Source: Axinella damicornis (lineage: Eukaryota; Porifera; Demospongiae; Axinellida; Axinellidae). From it: a DNA stretch of 64,000 nt. Positions 52,260 to 62,389 of this stretch are shown piece after piece (position 1 is the first letter of the stretch; the number at the start of each line of letters is the position of its first letter). The notes beneath the pieces are model-generated. The model was given only the letters and a program-made list of their open reading frames with translations. It ran no database searches and was not told where the DNA came from. The position numbers were made by a program, and so were the translations under genes. Location of the stretch: contig OZ007515.1 of assembly GCA_963931865.1 (NCBI GenBank), forward strand, positions 8,228,685 through 8,292,684, written 5' to 3'.

Positions 52260-55200
52260 AATAAGTTATTCCCTTTGCTGCCTGATGGGGTCCATATGGA
52301 CCCCAGAGATGTATCCCACAACTCGTATCAAAACTTTAATGCCATTGGCTATTAATACATCACCTAACCACGCCCTAATTACCCTAAGTATTGCTTACAC
52401 TAAGTCACATGACCTAAGTAAACCAATCAGATGCGAGCTTTGAAAATCGCTGCGGTACTATACACCCGTACCCCAGAGTGAATAGTATACTTGAAAAAAT
52501 TCTTTTATTTAGAATATTCCAGTAAACACTTGGAAACTACTGAATACGGATTTGCCACCTGCTAAGCTTCATTTTGATGTATAGAAAGTATAGTGTTGCT
52601 GTAAGAGAAGTTTGTGAAAGCGGCTGTTGAAAATATAGACTCTATCGCGGTGATGTCAAAACATTTGTCACTCGAGGAAGTGCTGCAGTTGGTGCAGGAT
52701 GGCGAGGATCCCCCAGAGGAGATGTCTGATGACGGGGAAGACCTCGTTGGCGACTTTGTCAGTGCCTCTGGACGGCCAATGCTTTTCAGTGACGCTATGG
52801 GAGACGATGGAGTGGACAATGAAGAGTATATGGGCCTGAGTAGAGCGGAGCCATGTTTTCGTAGTTCTCTACTCCTTCTGGACCAGTCTCTGACCGAGGT
52901 AAACTGTCTACGTCCTAGCTTAGTAGCTGTTTATGCGCTATGACGCACTGAGTGCATGTTTTACCTTGAAAAGTGAAGTTGACGTAGTTACTGTGTGGCC
53001 AGTCAGAGACTAGTCGGCACAATGAGGCTGCCAATTATTTGTACATCTCAATAAGAGGGTTGGTAATGGCTGCACTGCAGTATATATACCACTACTGGTT
53101 TTTTATGCCCGCAGATTGATGTCCACGAACAAAGCGATAGTGATGATGTGATTGAAGACAACGATGGCGATAAAAGTGACGACGGTGAGAGTGATGACGA
53201 GAATGAAGACAACGATGGCGATAAGAGTGGCGATGGTGAGAGTGATGGCACGAATGAAGACAACGATGGCGATAAGAGTGGCGATGGTGAGAGTGATCCC
53301 AGTGACGATAGTGAAGAACACAGCAGAACTGTAAGAGGCAGGGGAGGAGCTAGAGTCCGAGGAGGAGCTAGAGACCGGGGAGGAGCTAGAGGCTGGGGAG
53401 GAGCTAGAGACCTGGGAGGAGCTAGAGGCCGGGGAGGAGCTAGAGGCTGGGGAGGAGCTAGAGACCGGGGAGGAGCTAGAGGCTGGGGAGGAGCTAGAGG
53501 CCGGGGAGGAGCTAGAGTCCGAGGTCGGGGAGGAGCTAGAGGCCGAGGTCGGGGCAGAGGGAGAAGTGGGGATCCATCAGATTCTGGGTCAACCTGGAGT
53601 GATTTTAGCGGAGAACAAGACCATCCTAATGCTTCAAAGCAGTTCACAGGATCAGCTGGACCTTCAGATTCTGCTAAGCAACAGCAATCCCCCCCTTGAT
53701 TACTTTTTCTGCTGCTTGGGATAGGGATTTTTCATGTCATTGCTGAGGAAACCAACCGATTTGCTCAACAGAAGGGAGAATTTGATTTCTTGGTCACTCC
53801 AGCTGAAATATCAGCTTACGTGGGTATCAATATGGCGATGGGTATTGTCAATATGCCTTGTATCCATGACTATTGGAGTCGAAATCCAATTCTGCACCGC
53901 CCACGCTTTGGAATGGTAATGTCGCGAGATCGTTTTTGCAAGATCCAGCAATATCTTCATTTCAATGATAACACGCTTGCTGCAAAAAGGGACCATCCAC
54001 TGTATGATAAGCTTTTCAAAATTCGGCCAGTCCTTGACATTGTTGATGAAACGTTCCGACTCCACTACTCTCCATCTGCAAATGTGTCTATCGATGAGCA
54101 GATGATTGGTACGAAAGCTCGTCTGTCATATATTCAGTACCTTCCGAAGAAACCCAAGAAGTGGGGAATAAAAGTCTGGGTGTTGGCAGATTCTAGCAAT
54201 GGCTATGTACCCGCTTTTGAGGTGTATACTGGTGCCTCAGAAACTGTTGAGCAGGGCTTAGCCTACGGAGTGGTTATGCGTCTGATGGAGAGGTACCTTG
54301 ATTGTGGCCGCCATCTGTATGTCGACAATTTTTACACCTCACCAGCTCTGTTTCAGGACCTTCTTTCCAGGGAGACACTGGCTGTGGAACTGTACAATCA
54401 AACAGACGTGGTCTTCCTGAACACTCGGATAAGCTCAAACGAGGAGAGGTAATTTTCAAAAAAAGTGGAGAACTTACATTTGTTCATTGGACGGATAAAT
54501 GTGACGTGTTCTGCTTGTCTACACTTCATGCCAACCAGATGGTGCCCTTCACAACAAGACGACGAGAGTCTGAAGATATTGAACGTCCACAGATGATCAC
54601 TGACTACAACAAACACATGGGAGGGGTTGATCGAATGGTGTATTATTCTATGGGAAGAAAGACGATCAAATGGTACAGAAGAGTATTTTGGAGAATTATT
54701 GATTTGACTCTGATCAATGCCTATGTTATGTATTGTCATTGCCATCCTGATACTAGTAAGCGAGTGACCCAGAAGATGTTCCGGCTGCAGTTGGTCGATG
54801 ACCTTGTGGTAGATGCCGTCAATGAGAAGGCTCATCCGGACCAAGATGTGGTCACACCCGGACGCCGTCCATCTACAGGGCAAATGCACTTGAAAGGGAA
54901 GCACTTCGTCACAACTTCCACCACAAGAGGACGATGTGCTGTCTGTGATAACAAGAAGAACTCCAGTGGAAAGAGGAGAGATACGAAGATTTACAATTAT
55001 TGTGCAAAATGCCATAAATAATTGTGTGAAGTCAATTGTTTTGAAAAATATCACACTAGGTACCGTCTGTAGGCTTATTTCTAACTCTTCTTGTTGTGTA
55101 CATCTCTCTGTGTCATGCAAAATACCTATAGAGCATGCAGGAAATCATCTGAGACTAAAATTAGGTATTGTGTAATCCAATTCATTTCCTGAGTGGTTGC

Positions 55201-55364
55201 TATGGTGATATAGGTACGTCCCCTTGAAAGTTCAATCTCTCTGCTTCCAAATGATGCCCATTTGTCTATACTAAAGCTGCTTCTATCGTGGAGAAAATGT
55301 CGTTCGAAGAAAATACATCAAATTTTGAGGTAAAAGCTCTACCACATTATAGGCAGCAAAGGGT
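52260..55364 (+). mobile_element. piggyBac element inserted in DIRS RT, TTAA-flanked
   Basis: CCCTTTGCTGCCT at 52271-52283 and AGGCAGCAAAGGG at 55351-55363 form a perfect 13-bp inverted repeat. TTAA lies outside on both sides (52256-52259 and 55365-55368). The left end has 11 extra bases between TTAA and the TIR. A 20-bp palindrome (TGGGGTCCATATGGACCCCA) lies just inside the left TIR. The interrupted DIRS RT reads on across the TTAA. Confidence 0.9.
52653..55021 (+). pseudogene. piggyBac transposase, near complete, frameshifted
   Basis: The first exon 52653-52898 (MSKHLSLEEVLQLVQDGEDP, acidic) is spliced at GTAAAC to 53115. Then come three copies of an acidic GDKSGDGESD repeat and many RGGAR/GGARGW repeats encoded by an 18-base unit. 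The transposase core follows: IAEETNRFAQQKGEFDFLVT, HDYWSRNPILHRPRFGMVMS, VSIDEQMIGTKARLSYIQYL (Asp 1), LYVDNFYTSPALFQDLLSRE (Asp 2), YNKHMGGVDRMVYYSMGRKT (Asp 3) and a C-terminal Cys-rich domain RGRCAVCDNKKNSSG...YNYCAKCHK. All three catalytic Asp and the Cys domain are kept. One missing base after 54383 and two or more small indels at about 53690-53740 break the frame, so the copy as read is inactive. A long Arg-Gly repeat is unusual for the family. Confidence 0.9.
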
Positions 55365-55368
55365 TTAA

Positions 55369-55600
55369 GGATAGGGAACTATACCTAGAAAAGGCACTCC
55401 CGATCAGCTTCCACTCAGCCCCCATTCTGCGCTATTGAATGGATCATCTGCAAATGAGGGGTGCAGACCATATTCTAGTTTTATATTATCAACAGCAAAT
55501 CCGAAGCTGGGCGGGAAAAACTGTCAGAGCCCTTTGCGACAATTTGGCTGTAGTTCACATTATTTGAAGTCGGCAGGGCACGGAACCAAAGGCGCATCGA
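55369..55600 (+). pseudogene. DIRS reverse transcriptase / RNase H continuation
   Basis: RELYLEKALPISFHSAPIL is the segment that follows RT motif A in DIRS elements (usual LPFGLRSAPxxF), reached by crossing the TTAA site. Then come GVQTIF and, near 55530, RALCDNLAVVHI with GTEPKAHRP, the RNase H-like part (usual CDNxAVVxIIN). The YxDD motif between them is missing. Confidence 0.6.
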
Positions 55601-56185
55601 CCCTAACGGGAAGAGGGCATGCAACTCTCGTATTGACTCTGCAAACGGCAAAATCCAAATGCGGCTACCGGATATACTATTTTTAGACATTGGTATGTAA
55701 CCGTATATGTGAATGAATGCAATTATCCGATTACGTGGAATATTGCAGAGCAGCCCAGAGAGCTAGATCGAGCGCGTAGAGTGGATGAATGGACGCCATC
55801 CACGTTTTGACGACTGGAAGCAACGTGCCCGTCCGTCCTACATGCGGCAGCCATTGCACGCAGGTGCCATAGGCTTCGCTCGGGACCGTCTCCACTGAAT
55901 GACACTGTTTGTTGGCGAAACTGAGGCAAGGAGAAGGCAGTGGTAAGCGCTGTCCAGGGTAACAGCAGTGAGTTTAGACAGAAGTTAATTGACTTACTAG
56001 AGAATGGATATTTTCAGAAACTGTGGCTGTGACTAGCGCGGTTAGCGTGCCAGAGTTGCGCGCGCCACGGATATGAAATAAACAATGTAGCACGTGATTT
56101 CTAAAAATAGAATCAATTTGGATTATGCCGTTTGCAGAGTTACATGCCCTCTCAAGGCTCGATACGCCCTTGACGGAACCTAATG
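55575..56185. repeat. Insert with 80-110-bp inverted ends inside the DIRS element
   Basis: The stretch GGGCATGCAACTC ... CTGCAAACGGCA, ATCCAAAT, CTATTTTTAGA at 55613-55685 recurs inverted at 56103-56165 (TCTAAAAATAG ... TGCCGTTTGCAGAGTTACAT, GCCCTCTCAAGG). Between them (55690-56100) lies sequence without any DIRS motif. It looks like an inverted duplication or a foldback insertion between RNase H and recombinase. Confidence 0.6.
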
Positions 56186-56720
56186 CAAGTGCCTTGCACA
56201 TACAGAATGCTCATTCCAGTTTACCATTGTCAGTAGGCATATTCCAGGAAGACACAATGACTTGGCTGACACTCTTTCTAGAGACTCATTCTCGCACATC
56301 ATCCATAGGCCACTCCAATCCTACCGTAATAGAAGTTCGCATCAAGACGTCCAAGACGGACTCCTTCAGAAGGGGTGCCAACTTACGTATCGGCTGCACT
56401 AACAACGAACTATGTCTGATTGCCACAATGATGGCCTGCCTTGCCATCTGTGGTGAAGGGAGCGAAGGTCTGCTCTTCACAAGCGGCCTAACACATGAGC
56501 GTTTCTGTGCAAAGGTCTACGAAGCCCTGTGACAGCCTCCAGTATCGACCACTCTAAGTATGCAGGTCATAGCTTTACAACTGGCACCCCTATGACAGCC
56601 GCAAATTGTGGCATCACCAATTCCACAATACAACTACTAGATACAGAGCTCAGCCTACGTATCTCCTTTACATCCACACTCCCACAAGAGCCTGGCAGAT
56701 CTGTCGGCTGTTCTTAGTAG
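56186..56720 (+). pseudogene. DIRS tyrosine recombinase, decayed
   Basis: Reads PTVIEVRIKTSKTDSFRRGA, LRIGCTNNELCLIATMMACL, LLFTSGLTHERFCAKVYEAL; after a shift SIDHSKYAGHSFTTGTPMTA, GITNSTIQLL and YLLYIHTP. These are the conserved blocks of the DIRS integrase-like recombinase: the RIKxSKTDPFRxG core, the H-x-x-R box (GHSFR) and the nucleophile Tyr (YIRxP). Here the box is GHSFT, so the second catalytic Arg is lost, and the parts are in different frames. Confidence 0.75.
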
Positions 56721-56787
56721 GTCAACCTCCTAATCCTGACCACCATGTGCACTTGAACCACCCTTGTACTGTTGCAAGATTCTTAAC

Positions 56788-56825
56788 ACAACAACAACAA
56801 AAACAACAACAACAACAACAACAAT
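56788..56825. repeat. CAA trinucleotide microsatellite
   Basis: (CAA)n of about 36 bases directly downstream of the recombinase remnant. Confidence 0.9.
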
Positions 56826-57751
56826 CAAAGTGAGTATAAGAAAGAAGACAGCAACCTTGGAGGGTCAGACTACACACTCCCAGGAACCAGAATGTATCAC
56901 ATTGTGGGGCAAGCCTGAGCAAGTGCACGCATATGCAGCATGCATATCACTCATTCGAATGTAACTCAACAACAGGATGTAGAATTGCAGCACAAGAGCT
57001 GTATGGACAGTACATGTATACATGCGGCACGAGCAGAGATAAAAGCACTCTCGCTGCCTTCTTTCGCTATGCAGTACGTACGTAGCTCCCATGACTGTAG
57101 CCATTGAAGAGCAGAGGTAGCTATATAGGTCTAGTGACTTCAACACAGTGAGCAACTGTGCAGCCACGAGTCAGTGAACTTGTACATGTACGTAGCTAGT
57201 TAGCTAGCTATATAGATAAGTGAAGAAGTCACACTCTCGCAGTCTTTGGTGCAGTGCGATAGCGTGCATCGCTGCATCCATTGAAGAGGTAGACACGTGA
57301 GTGGTCTCCGTCCCTGTTGTAGCCATCCAACGAGTACACGGTTCACGATTTGTGTCTCTAACTAACTCGTTGAGTGATATTTAGTTTGGTTGTTGAGCGT
57401 GAGCACGTGTGAATTACTTTGATGCAAGGAACTTTTGGTTATTTGCAGAAGCGTTTATTTACAGTACGACACACTCATACATACATGTACAGACATACAG
57501 ACACAGTTTCCGTTTTACACGTCTATGTGGGGCTCGCTCAGGCTTACCCCAATAAATCTCCCTGTCCTTCAACTGACACTCCAAGCATCTCAGGTCAGGG
57601 TATGGACTTCCCAGAGAGAGATCATCTCTCAAAAGGAGGTCCAATTCTGTGCTTGATATAATGGGCATCTTCATCCACAGCGATTGTCTGTAAGTGTTGT
57701 GGATGAAGTGAGACCAATCTCTTGGAATTTGAGACGTCTGCAAGGCAAGCC
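56826..57751. other. No supported gene
   Basis: TACATGTACGTAGCTAGTTAGCTAGCTATA near 57184 is a self-complementary AT-rich patch. The stretch 57220-57420 could be a 5' leader for the exon at 57752. Frames are short and without motifs. Confidence 0.45.
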
Positions 57752-57981
57752 TGATCCTGTATAGGTTGTGCTGAGGGTCTCAGCAGTGCACAATATTACG
57801 GGCAGCCCTCAGCCATTTTCCGTGCTTTTAACAGCTATGAGGATCGTGCATATCCAGCTCTGTGGCTGCCCATTCAGCACCTGGTGGAAAAGACAGAAGA
57901 ACTGACCTCGACACTTTGCCTTGGTACTTCATGTGGTGCCGTCCTTCTCATAGGACCAGTCCACTCACCGGCTGAGTATAG
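57752..57981 (+). CDS. Possible exon, unknown
   Basis: An open frame ending at a GTAACA donor (57982) reads GLSSAQYYGQPSAIFRAFNS, YEDRAYPALWLPIQHLVEKT, EELTSTLCLGTSCGAVLLIG, PVHSPAEYR. The composition looks coding and all other plus frames have stops. No family recognised; neighbouring exons not found. Confidence 0.35.
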
Positions 57982-57982
57982 G

Positions 57983-58626
57983 TAACAGAGAGAAAATGCA
58001 TACTTTGGTAGCATGTGATGTGTTGTCATGATATGCTATAGCTGAGCTGTTTGGATGTGCTAGCTTTGAGTTAGACTGTTCAAATTCATGAGGTTATATA
58101 ATTCTAGCATATTTCAATCACAATGCCTTTTACTAGGTTACAATTACCTCAAAAACCGGAACAGTATTTTACCGTTTAAACGCACGTGCACACGGTTAAT
58201 GTAATTGCACGGAATGGAAACGGAACAGCAACAGTTAATAGTGTTGCACGGCCTTGCAATGCAAACAGAATGGGAACATTTTCCATGTCTACCCTTATTC
58301 ACTGTTATGATAAGATGTTGAATTGAGTTACTGCAACCATAGTTGAAAGCCACCGCCACGGCTGATATCCCAGAATATCCACTGTGGGACACCTACATAA
58401 TGAGACTGATTGCGGTCTTTGTCAGAGGTTCAGTGCAGCTTGCTTATCTCTATGCATCTATCCTACCTTTCAGCACCAACCAGACAGTTTCATAGCTTGT
58501 AATGTACTTACGTAAACATATAATACACCATAGATAAGGTACCCAAAAATTCACACAGAACGCCATGCTTTCTGCATTCATGACTGCACCACTCATTAAT
58601 GAGCATGCGATCAAGATGCTCAGGCA
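57983..58626. other. Upstream region of the HIRAN-like gene, no gene seen
   Basis: AT-rich with a short run of imperfect repeats GGAATGGAAAC / GGAACAGCAAC / GCACGG near 58200-58280. No open frame with domain content. Confidence 0.45.
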
Positions 58627-59235
58627 ATGGTAACTCGCTCTAGCAGAAAAATCAGCCATGAACACTGGAATTTGGGGCTATACAAGGTGAAAGTGGTGTA
58701 TTCTAGGCCCATTTACGCTTCAAACCCAAGAAATGGCCCATCGGGGTACATGCGCCTAGAACTCCACAGGAAGGAAATATGCGCTGATATAAATGTGCTT
58801 CATTTGGAATTATACCGCAACTTTTCTCTCCGTAGATCAACGATCTGGAAGTCATGCATGGCGGAGTTTGATGAAGAAGACTTCGCTCTGTCGCTTGAAA
58901 GTGTGGTCAGAGGACACCACATATACAAATCTATCTGGACCCCCCTTATGGGGGAGACTCTGCTACTGACGATAGAGGATGGCAATGCCCACGACACTAA
59001 CGCTGTAGTTAGCTGTGATGAAGGAGGGTGCCGATGTTGGCCATGCACCACATGTGGAGTGGCAAGAGTGTTCTATTTCTTCATCAGGCATGGAGGTAGC
59101 ATCAGTTGCGAGATAACTGGACACAGGAGCTATGGCTGTGGACTGGAAGTTCCTTGCTGTTACAAGCTGACAGGAAAACCAAAGTATATACGCCGAGCCA
59201 AAGATCTGCTGAAAAACAACTTCAAACAGTCATAA
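58627..59235 (+). CDS. HIRAN-like domain protein, intronless (202 aa)
   Basis: From ATG 58627 to TAA at 59233, with AATAAA overlapping the stop. The C-terminal half reads VVRGHHIYKSIWTPLMGETL, LLTIEDGNAHDTNAVVS, then VARVFYFFIRHGGSISCEIT, GHRSYGCGLEVPCCYKLTGK. FRGxxxY, GExL, DxxNxHDxxAV and the GLEVPC end match a group of short animal proteins with a HIRAN-like fold, a DNA-end-binding module of HLTF/Rad5-type helicases. The expected (V)VGHVPR strand between NAVVS and VARVF is absent in frame (GGCRCWPCTTC), but VGHAPH is present in another frame at 59036-59053, which points to a compensated pair of indels. Intronless structure suggests retrocopy or transposon origin. Confidence 0.6.
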   Translation: MVTRSSRKISHEHWNLGLYKVKVVYSRPIYASNPRNGPSGYMRLELHRKEICADINVLHLELYRNFSLRRSTIWKSCMAEFDEEDFALSLESVVRGHHIYKSIWTPLMGETLLLTIEDGNAHDTNAVVSCDEGGCRCWPCTTCGVARVFYFFIRHGGSISCEITGHRSYGCGLEVPCCYKLTGKPKYIRRAKDLLKNNFKQS

Positions 59236-59386
59236 TAAAATTTTAATGTTCATTGTTTTGTTTAGCAATCTAACTGAAAATTGTGCAGCCAGGTTTCTAT
59301 AATGTTATATGCAGTTTTCATCCCTCGTCAGAGTTGTCACTTTCACCATCAGTGTAGGATCCGTCACTGAGGTTGGCAAAAGGGTC

Positions 59387-60101
59387 TCATTCAACCTCTG
59401 TGTGCATGTCGTATTGATCCATCTGTACGCAGTAGTCATCCAGTCCATTGATGTTGATGTCAAAATCCTCAGATCCATCAGCAGCAACAGAGATGCCACA
59501 CTTCCTGAAAGCTCTGACTGCCATTTCTCTATTCTGTGACAACTCTTCCCAGCTTGAACAACCTACTTAGTTATCAAAACACGTCTTTCACCAGGCCATT
59601 AATGTACGCCTCAAGGTTGTCTTGCATGTGTTGCGTAGCTGCAGCTTCCGCCTTCTTCTTAAAGGGAGCATTGTAGACTACATCCAATGGTTGAATGAGG
59701 CTTGTACAACCGGCTGGCACGAACACAGAAACAGCCTTGCATTGGAACAGCCTGAATGTTCTCTGTCTTCTGGGCTTTGTGCAAATCAAGCACAAGCATG
59801 GATTAGCTGTCACATGGGGTCTCCAACAATTCATAGCCCAATATCGCATCATCTTCTCGTCCCACCATGTGTTTTCCTGAAACTGGACAGATACCCGTCT
59901 GTCATACTGCAGCCTATCTCGCAAAGGTATTCGCGTGGGGACCATCTGGCCCGGGAGACTACTTCCACTCGTTTCTGCCATGCCGCAGCTGAATCTTGAA
60001 GGGCTCGGCCTTTTATTACGACAACAGATGCCTACGCTTCCCTGTGAGTCAATGTTCCAGTTGATTGAGCCGGGGCGCAATGGTGAAAACTGTCGAAACA
60101 A
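59387..60101 (-). pseudogene. pogo/Tigger-type DDE transposase remnant
   Basis: On the minus strand: RLQYDRRVSVQFQENTWWDE, KMMRYWAMNCWRP, then RTFRLFQCKAVSVFVPAGCT, SLIQPLDVVYNAPFKKKAEA, ATQHMQDNLEAYINGLVKD; after a stop, WEELSQNREMAVRAFRKCGI and ININGLDDYCVQMDQYD to a stop at 59387. FVPAGCTSLIQPLDVxxNxPFK is diagnostic of the DDE_1 domain of pogo-like transposases, and FRKCGI of its C-terminal end. The middle Asp region (usually VxDxHxAH) is damaged and the N-terminal HTH domains are missing. Confidence 0.75.
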
Positions 60102-60133
60102 TGTCTATGGAAAGTACTGTACTTAACATGCAA

Positions 60134-60399
60134 CTAGAGGCAAAAAATTTTCTCCCAAAGATTTAGTGATGGCCTGTCACATTCGGAATTATTCGACCTA
60201 ACAAACAAGGAGAATGCCATTAACCAGGCTCAGTCTCATCCCATTGAAAAATGTAGAATTTAGGGATGGGATGGGACTGAGCCTGGTTAATGGCATTCTC
60301 CTTGTTTGTTAGCTTTTTCGAGAGGTCAAATAATTCCGAATGTGACAGGCCATCACTAAATCCTTTTTAATTTTTGGTAGAAAATTTTTTGCCTCTGGT
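60134..60399. mobile_element. Foldback MITE with about 125-bp arms
   Basis: AGAGGCAAAAAATTTTC at 60134 and GAAAATTTTTTGCCTCT at the right end are inverted copies. The arms continue through GATTTAGTGATGGCCTGTCA, CATTCGGAATTATT and AACAAACAAGGAGAATGCCA to GGCTCAGTCTCATCCCAT, around a 20-base loop at about 60245-60265. No coding capacity. Confidence 0.9.
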
Positions 60400-61274
60400 T
60401 TGTGTACTTTTTTAAGCGCAACTTCTTTGTCATGGTACATGCAACGCCACGGTAAGAGTACGGGCGTACTAGGCCTGATGTCAGATTTTATTAATTGCCT
60501 TGTTAGCCTCGTTCTTCTTGATGGCTTTGATGCTTCATTCTATTTCCACTAATAATATGAGTATTCCAAAACTCTAGCCCCACTCACAGTATTGGTATAT
60601 ACATGTTCTGCACTGTAGGTACGTCATGAAAAGAAAGCCACGCCTCCATGATGGCATAGTCACGATAGATCTTGGGAGGTTGGTAGAAATTCCTCGCAGC
60701 GGTAGTGAGGCACCAGACGATGGATTCACAAGGATTCAGCTGATCAGCAAGCGCCCGAAATGCAGTAAAAAGAATGCAACGTGCGTTTGCATGTGAACTG
60801 TGCATGCGCATTTGGCATGCGTGACCTCTGGTTGCATCAAAATGGCTTCGTGCTAGCAATTCACAGAATCGTAGCTAGCCAGCAGTGCCGTTCTTGCCAG
60901 TATGTAGTCAAAAGGGCCGAAAGGAGCTACTACGACGAAAGCGATGTTGTTCTGTGAGTGAACTAGCTCAGGAAATGCAGCTATGCTAGTCAATGAGAAA
61001 GAAGAAGAAGAAGGAAAGAAAGAAGATGACGTGAAATCGGAATTTTCCGGCAATTTATTTCTCGACTCCCGCGTACTCTCAGGTACGTTTGCGAGTGTTT
61101 TTGTGAACTGCTAGGCTGTCTGCATGCTTGGTTTGGGGGGTAGTAGCTTCTTTGGCCGTTTTCCTGCTGGTGCATCAGTATGGTATTTCGAAATTTCCCT
61201 AAATAGAGAACGCTACCGCGTTCTCTGATACGTAATCCATAGTATCCATTAGAAAAGGTCAACCTTGGCTGACC
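60400..61274. other. No supported gene
   Basis: Short frames only. AGAAGAAGAAGAAGGAAAGAAAG near 60998 is a small purine repeat. Confidence 0.45.
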
Positions 61275-61955
61275 TCCTCTGGGCAATCAGTGTGGTCTAC
61301 ACTTACATGTACATAAGGCTGTGTAAGCTCTGTAGTAATCATAGTTTCACACAGGAGCATGCAGCTGCTACTGTACTTCACCACTGATTGACACCACTGA
61401 TTGACACCACTGATTGACAGCCTCGTTCCCAGGCCATTCCCACCACCAGTATTTCATCGATTGCAGTATGAAATACGGCGAGGGGAAGGCCTGGGAGATC
61501 TGGTCACGTGCGATGCCATCAAGTAGACACATGGTAGACACACGGGGGGCGGTGCCCAACGAAGAATCTCGACGTCTTGGCTTGTACTGTCCGTCCAAAG
61601 GCTGGATGTCAGAGCGTTCGCAAGGCAGACGATCAATACCGTTCGCTGTTCACAACGCCGGGACAAGTCGATGCGAAACAGGTATTATAATTGTTGGGCA
61701 CCGCCCCCCGTGTGTCTACCATCTGTCTACCTGACGTCATCTCACATGATCAGATCTCCCAGGCCTTCTCCTGCCGTATTTCATACTGTAAGCGATGAAA
61801 TACTGGTGGTAGGAATGGCCTGGGAACGAAGCTAACTGACAATCAGTGGTGAAGTAGTAGCAGCTGCTTGCTCCTGTGTGACACTATGAATACTACAGAG
61901 TTTACACAGCCTATGTACATGTACATGTAGACCATAGTACTGATTGCCTACCATA
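61275..61955. mobile_element. Large nested foldback of about 680 bp
   Basis: The outer arms pair GACCTCCTCTGGGCAATCAG, GTGTAGACC, TGTACATAAGG, CTCTGTAGTAATCATAG, CACACAGGAGCATGCAGCTG and TTCACCACTGATTG with inverted copies at 61845-61955. Nested inside (61419-61833) is a CTCGTTCCCAGGCCATTCC...GGAATGGCCTGGGAACGA foldback whose arms include CACCAGTATTTCATCG, AGGCCTGGGAGATCTG and TGTGTCTACCATCTG. CACCACTGATTGACA is tandemly triplicated at the left inner edge. Confidence 0.85.
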
Positions 61956-61997
61956 CTGCCCAGATGGTAGTGGAACCCACATGGCAGTTGCATATAG

Positions 61998-62382
61998 CCT
62001 CATTCCCAGTCCCACGCCTAGCTTGTCGTCTCTTGCCGTACGGTAAAGCGGGGAGGGCCTGGTACATTTCCTCACGTGAGTGACGTCAAGGGTAGAAAGG
62101 GGTAGAAAGACCGGAAGTTGAATGTGGGCATAAGTGGTCTCAGAACAGCAAGAAGAGCGAGGTACCAAGTAAGATACCACACCTATCTAGCTAGCGGGGG
62201 CGACTGTCATACTCACCGAGCGTTGAATGTGTTGATGGTTGAATAACACGCAAAATGTTGCGTCCTCGTTCTGAAAATTTCACCATTTTATCATGCTCAC
62301 GTGAGGAAATGTGCCAGGCCCTCCCCACTTTACCGTACTGCAAGCGACGAAAAGCTGGGCGATGGCCTGGGAACGAGGCTAA
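61998..62382. mobile_element. CTCGTTCCCAGG-family foldback element
   Basis: AGCCTCATTCCCAGTCCCAC ... GCCAGGCCCTCCCC-type arms: CTTGCCGTACGGTAAAGCGG and CCTCACGTGAGTGA at the left pair with CTCACGTGAGGAAATG, CCCACTTTACCGTACTGCAA and CCTGGGAACGAGGCT at the right. The interior contains the block also found inverted at 9105-9318. Confidence 0.8.
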
Positions 62383-62389
62383 GTTGCAC

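Larger units (their letters stand above)
50860..56720 (+). mobile_element. DIRS-like tyrosine-recombinase retrotransposon, split by piggyBac
   Basis: In order on the plus strand: gag-like protein (50900-51480), reverse transcriptase start (51830-52255), an inserted piggyBac element (52260-55364), continuation of the reverse transcriptase and RNase H (55369-55600), and a tyrosine recombinase (56125-56700). This gene order (gag, RT, RH, YR) is that of DIRS/Ngaro elements, which integrate as circles through the recombinase and make no target duplication. Terminal repeats were not identified. All genes carry stops or frameshifts. Confidence 0.75.

Noticed and set aside
54398..55120. 240-codon minus frame opposite the piggyBac transposase
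   Set aside because: Shadow of the plus-strand transposase, which has the conserved residues.
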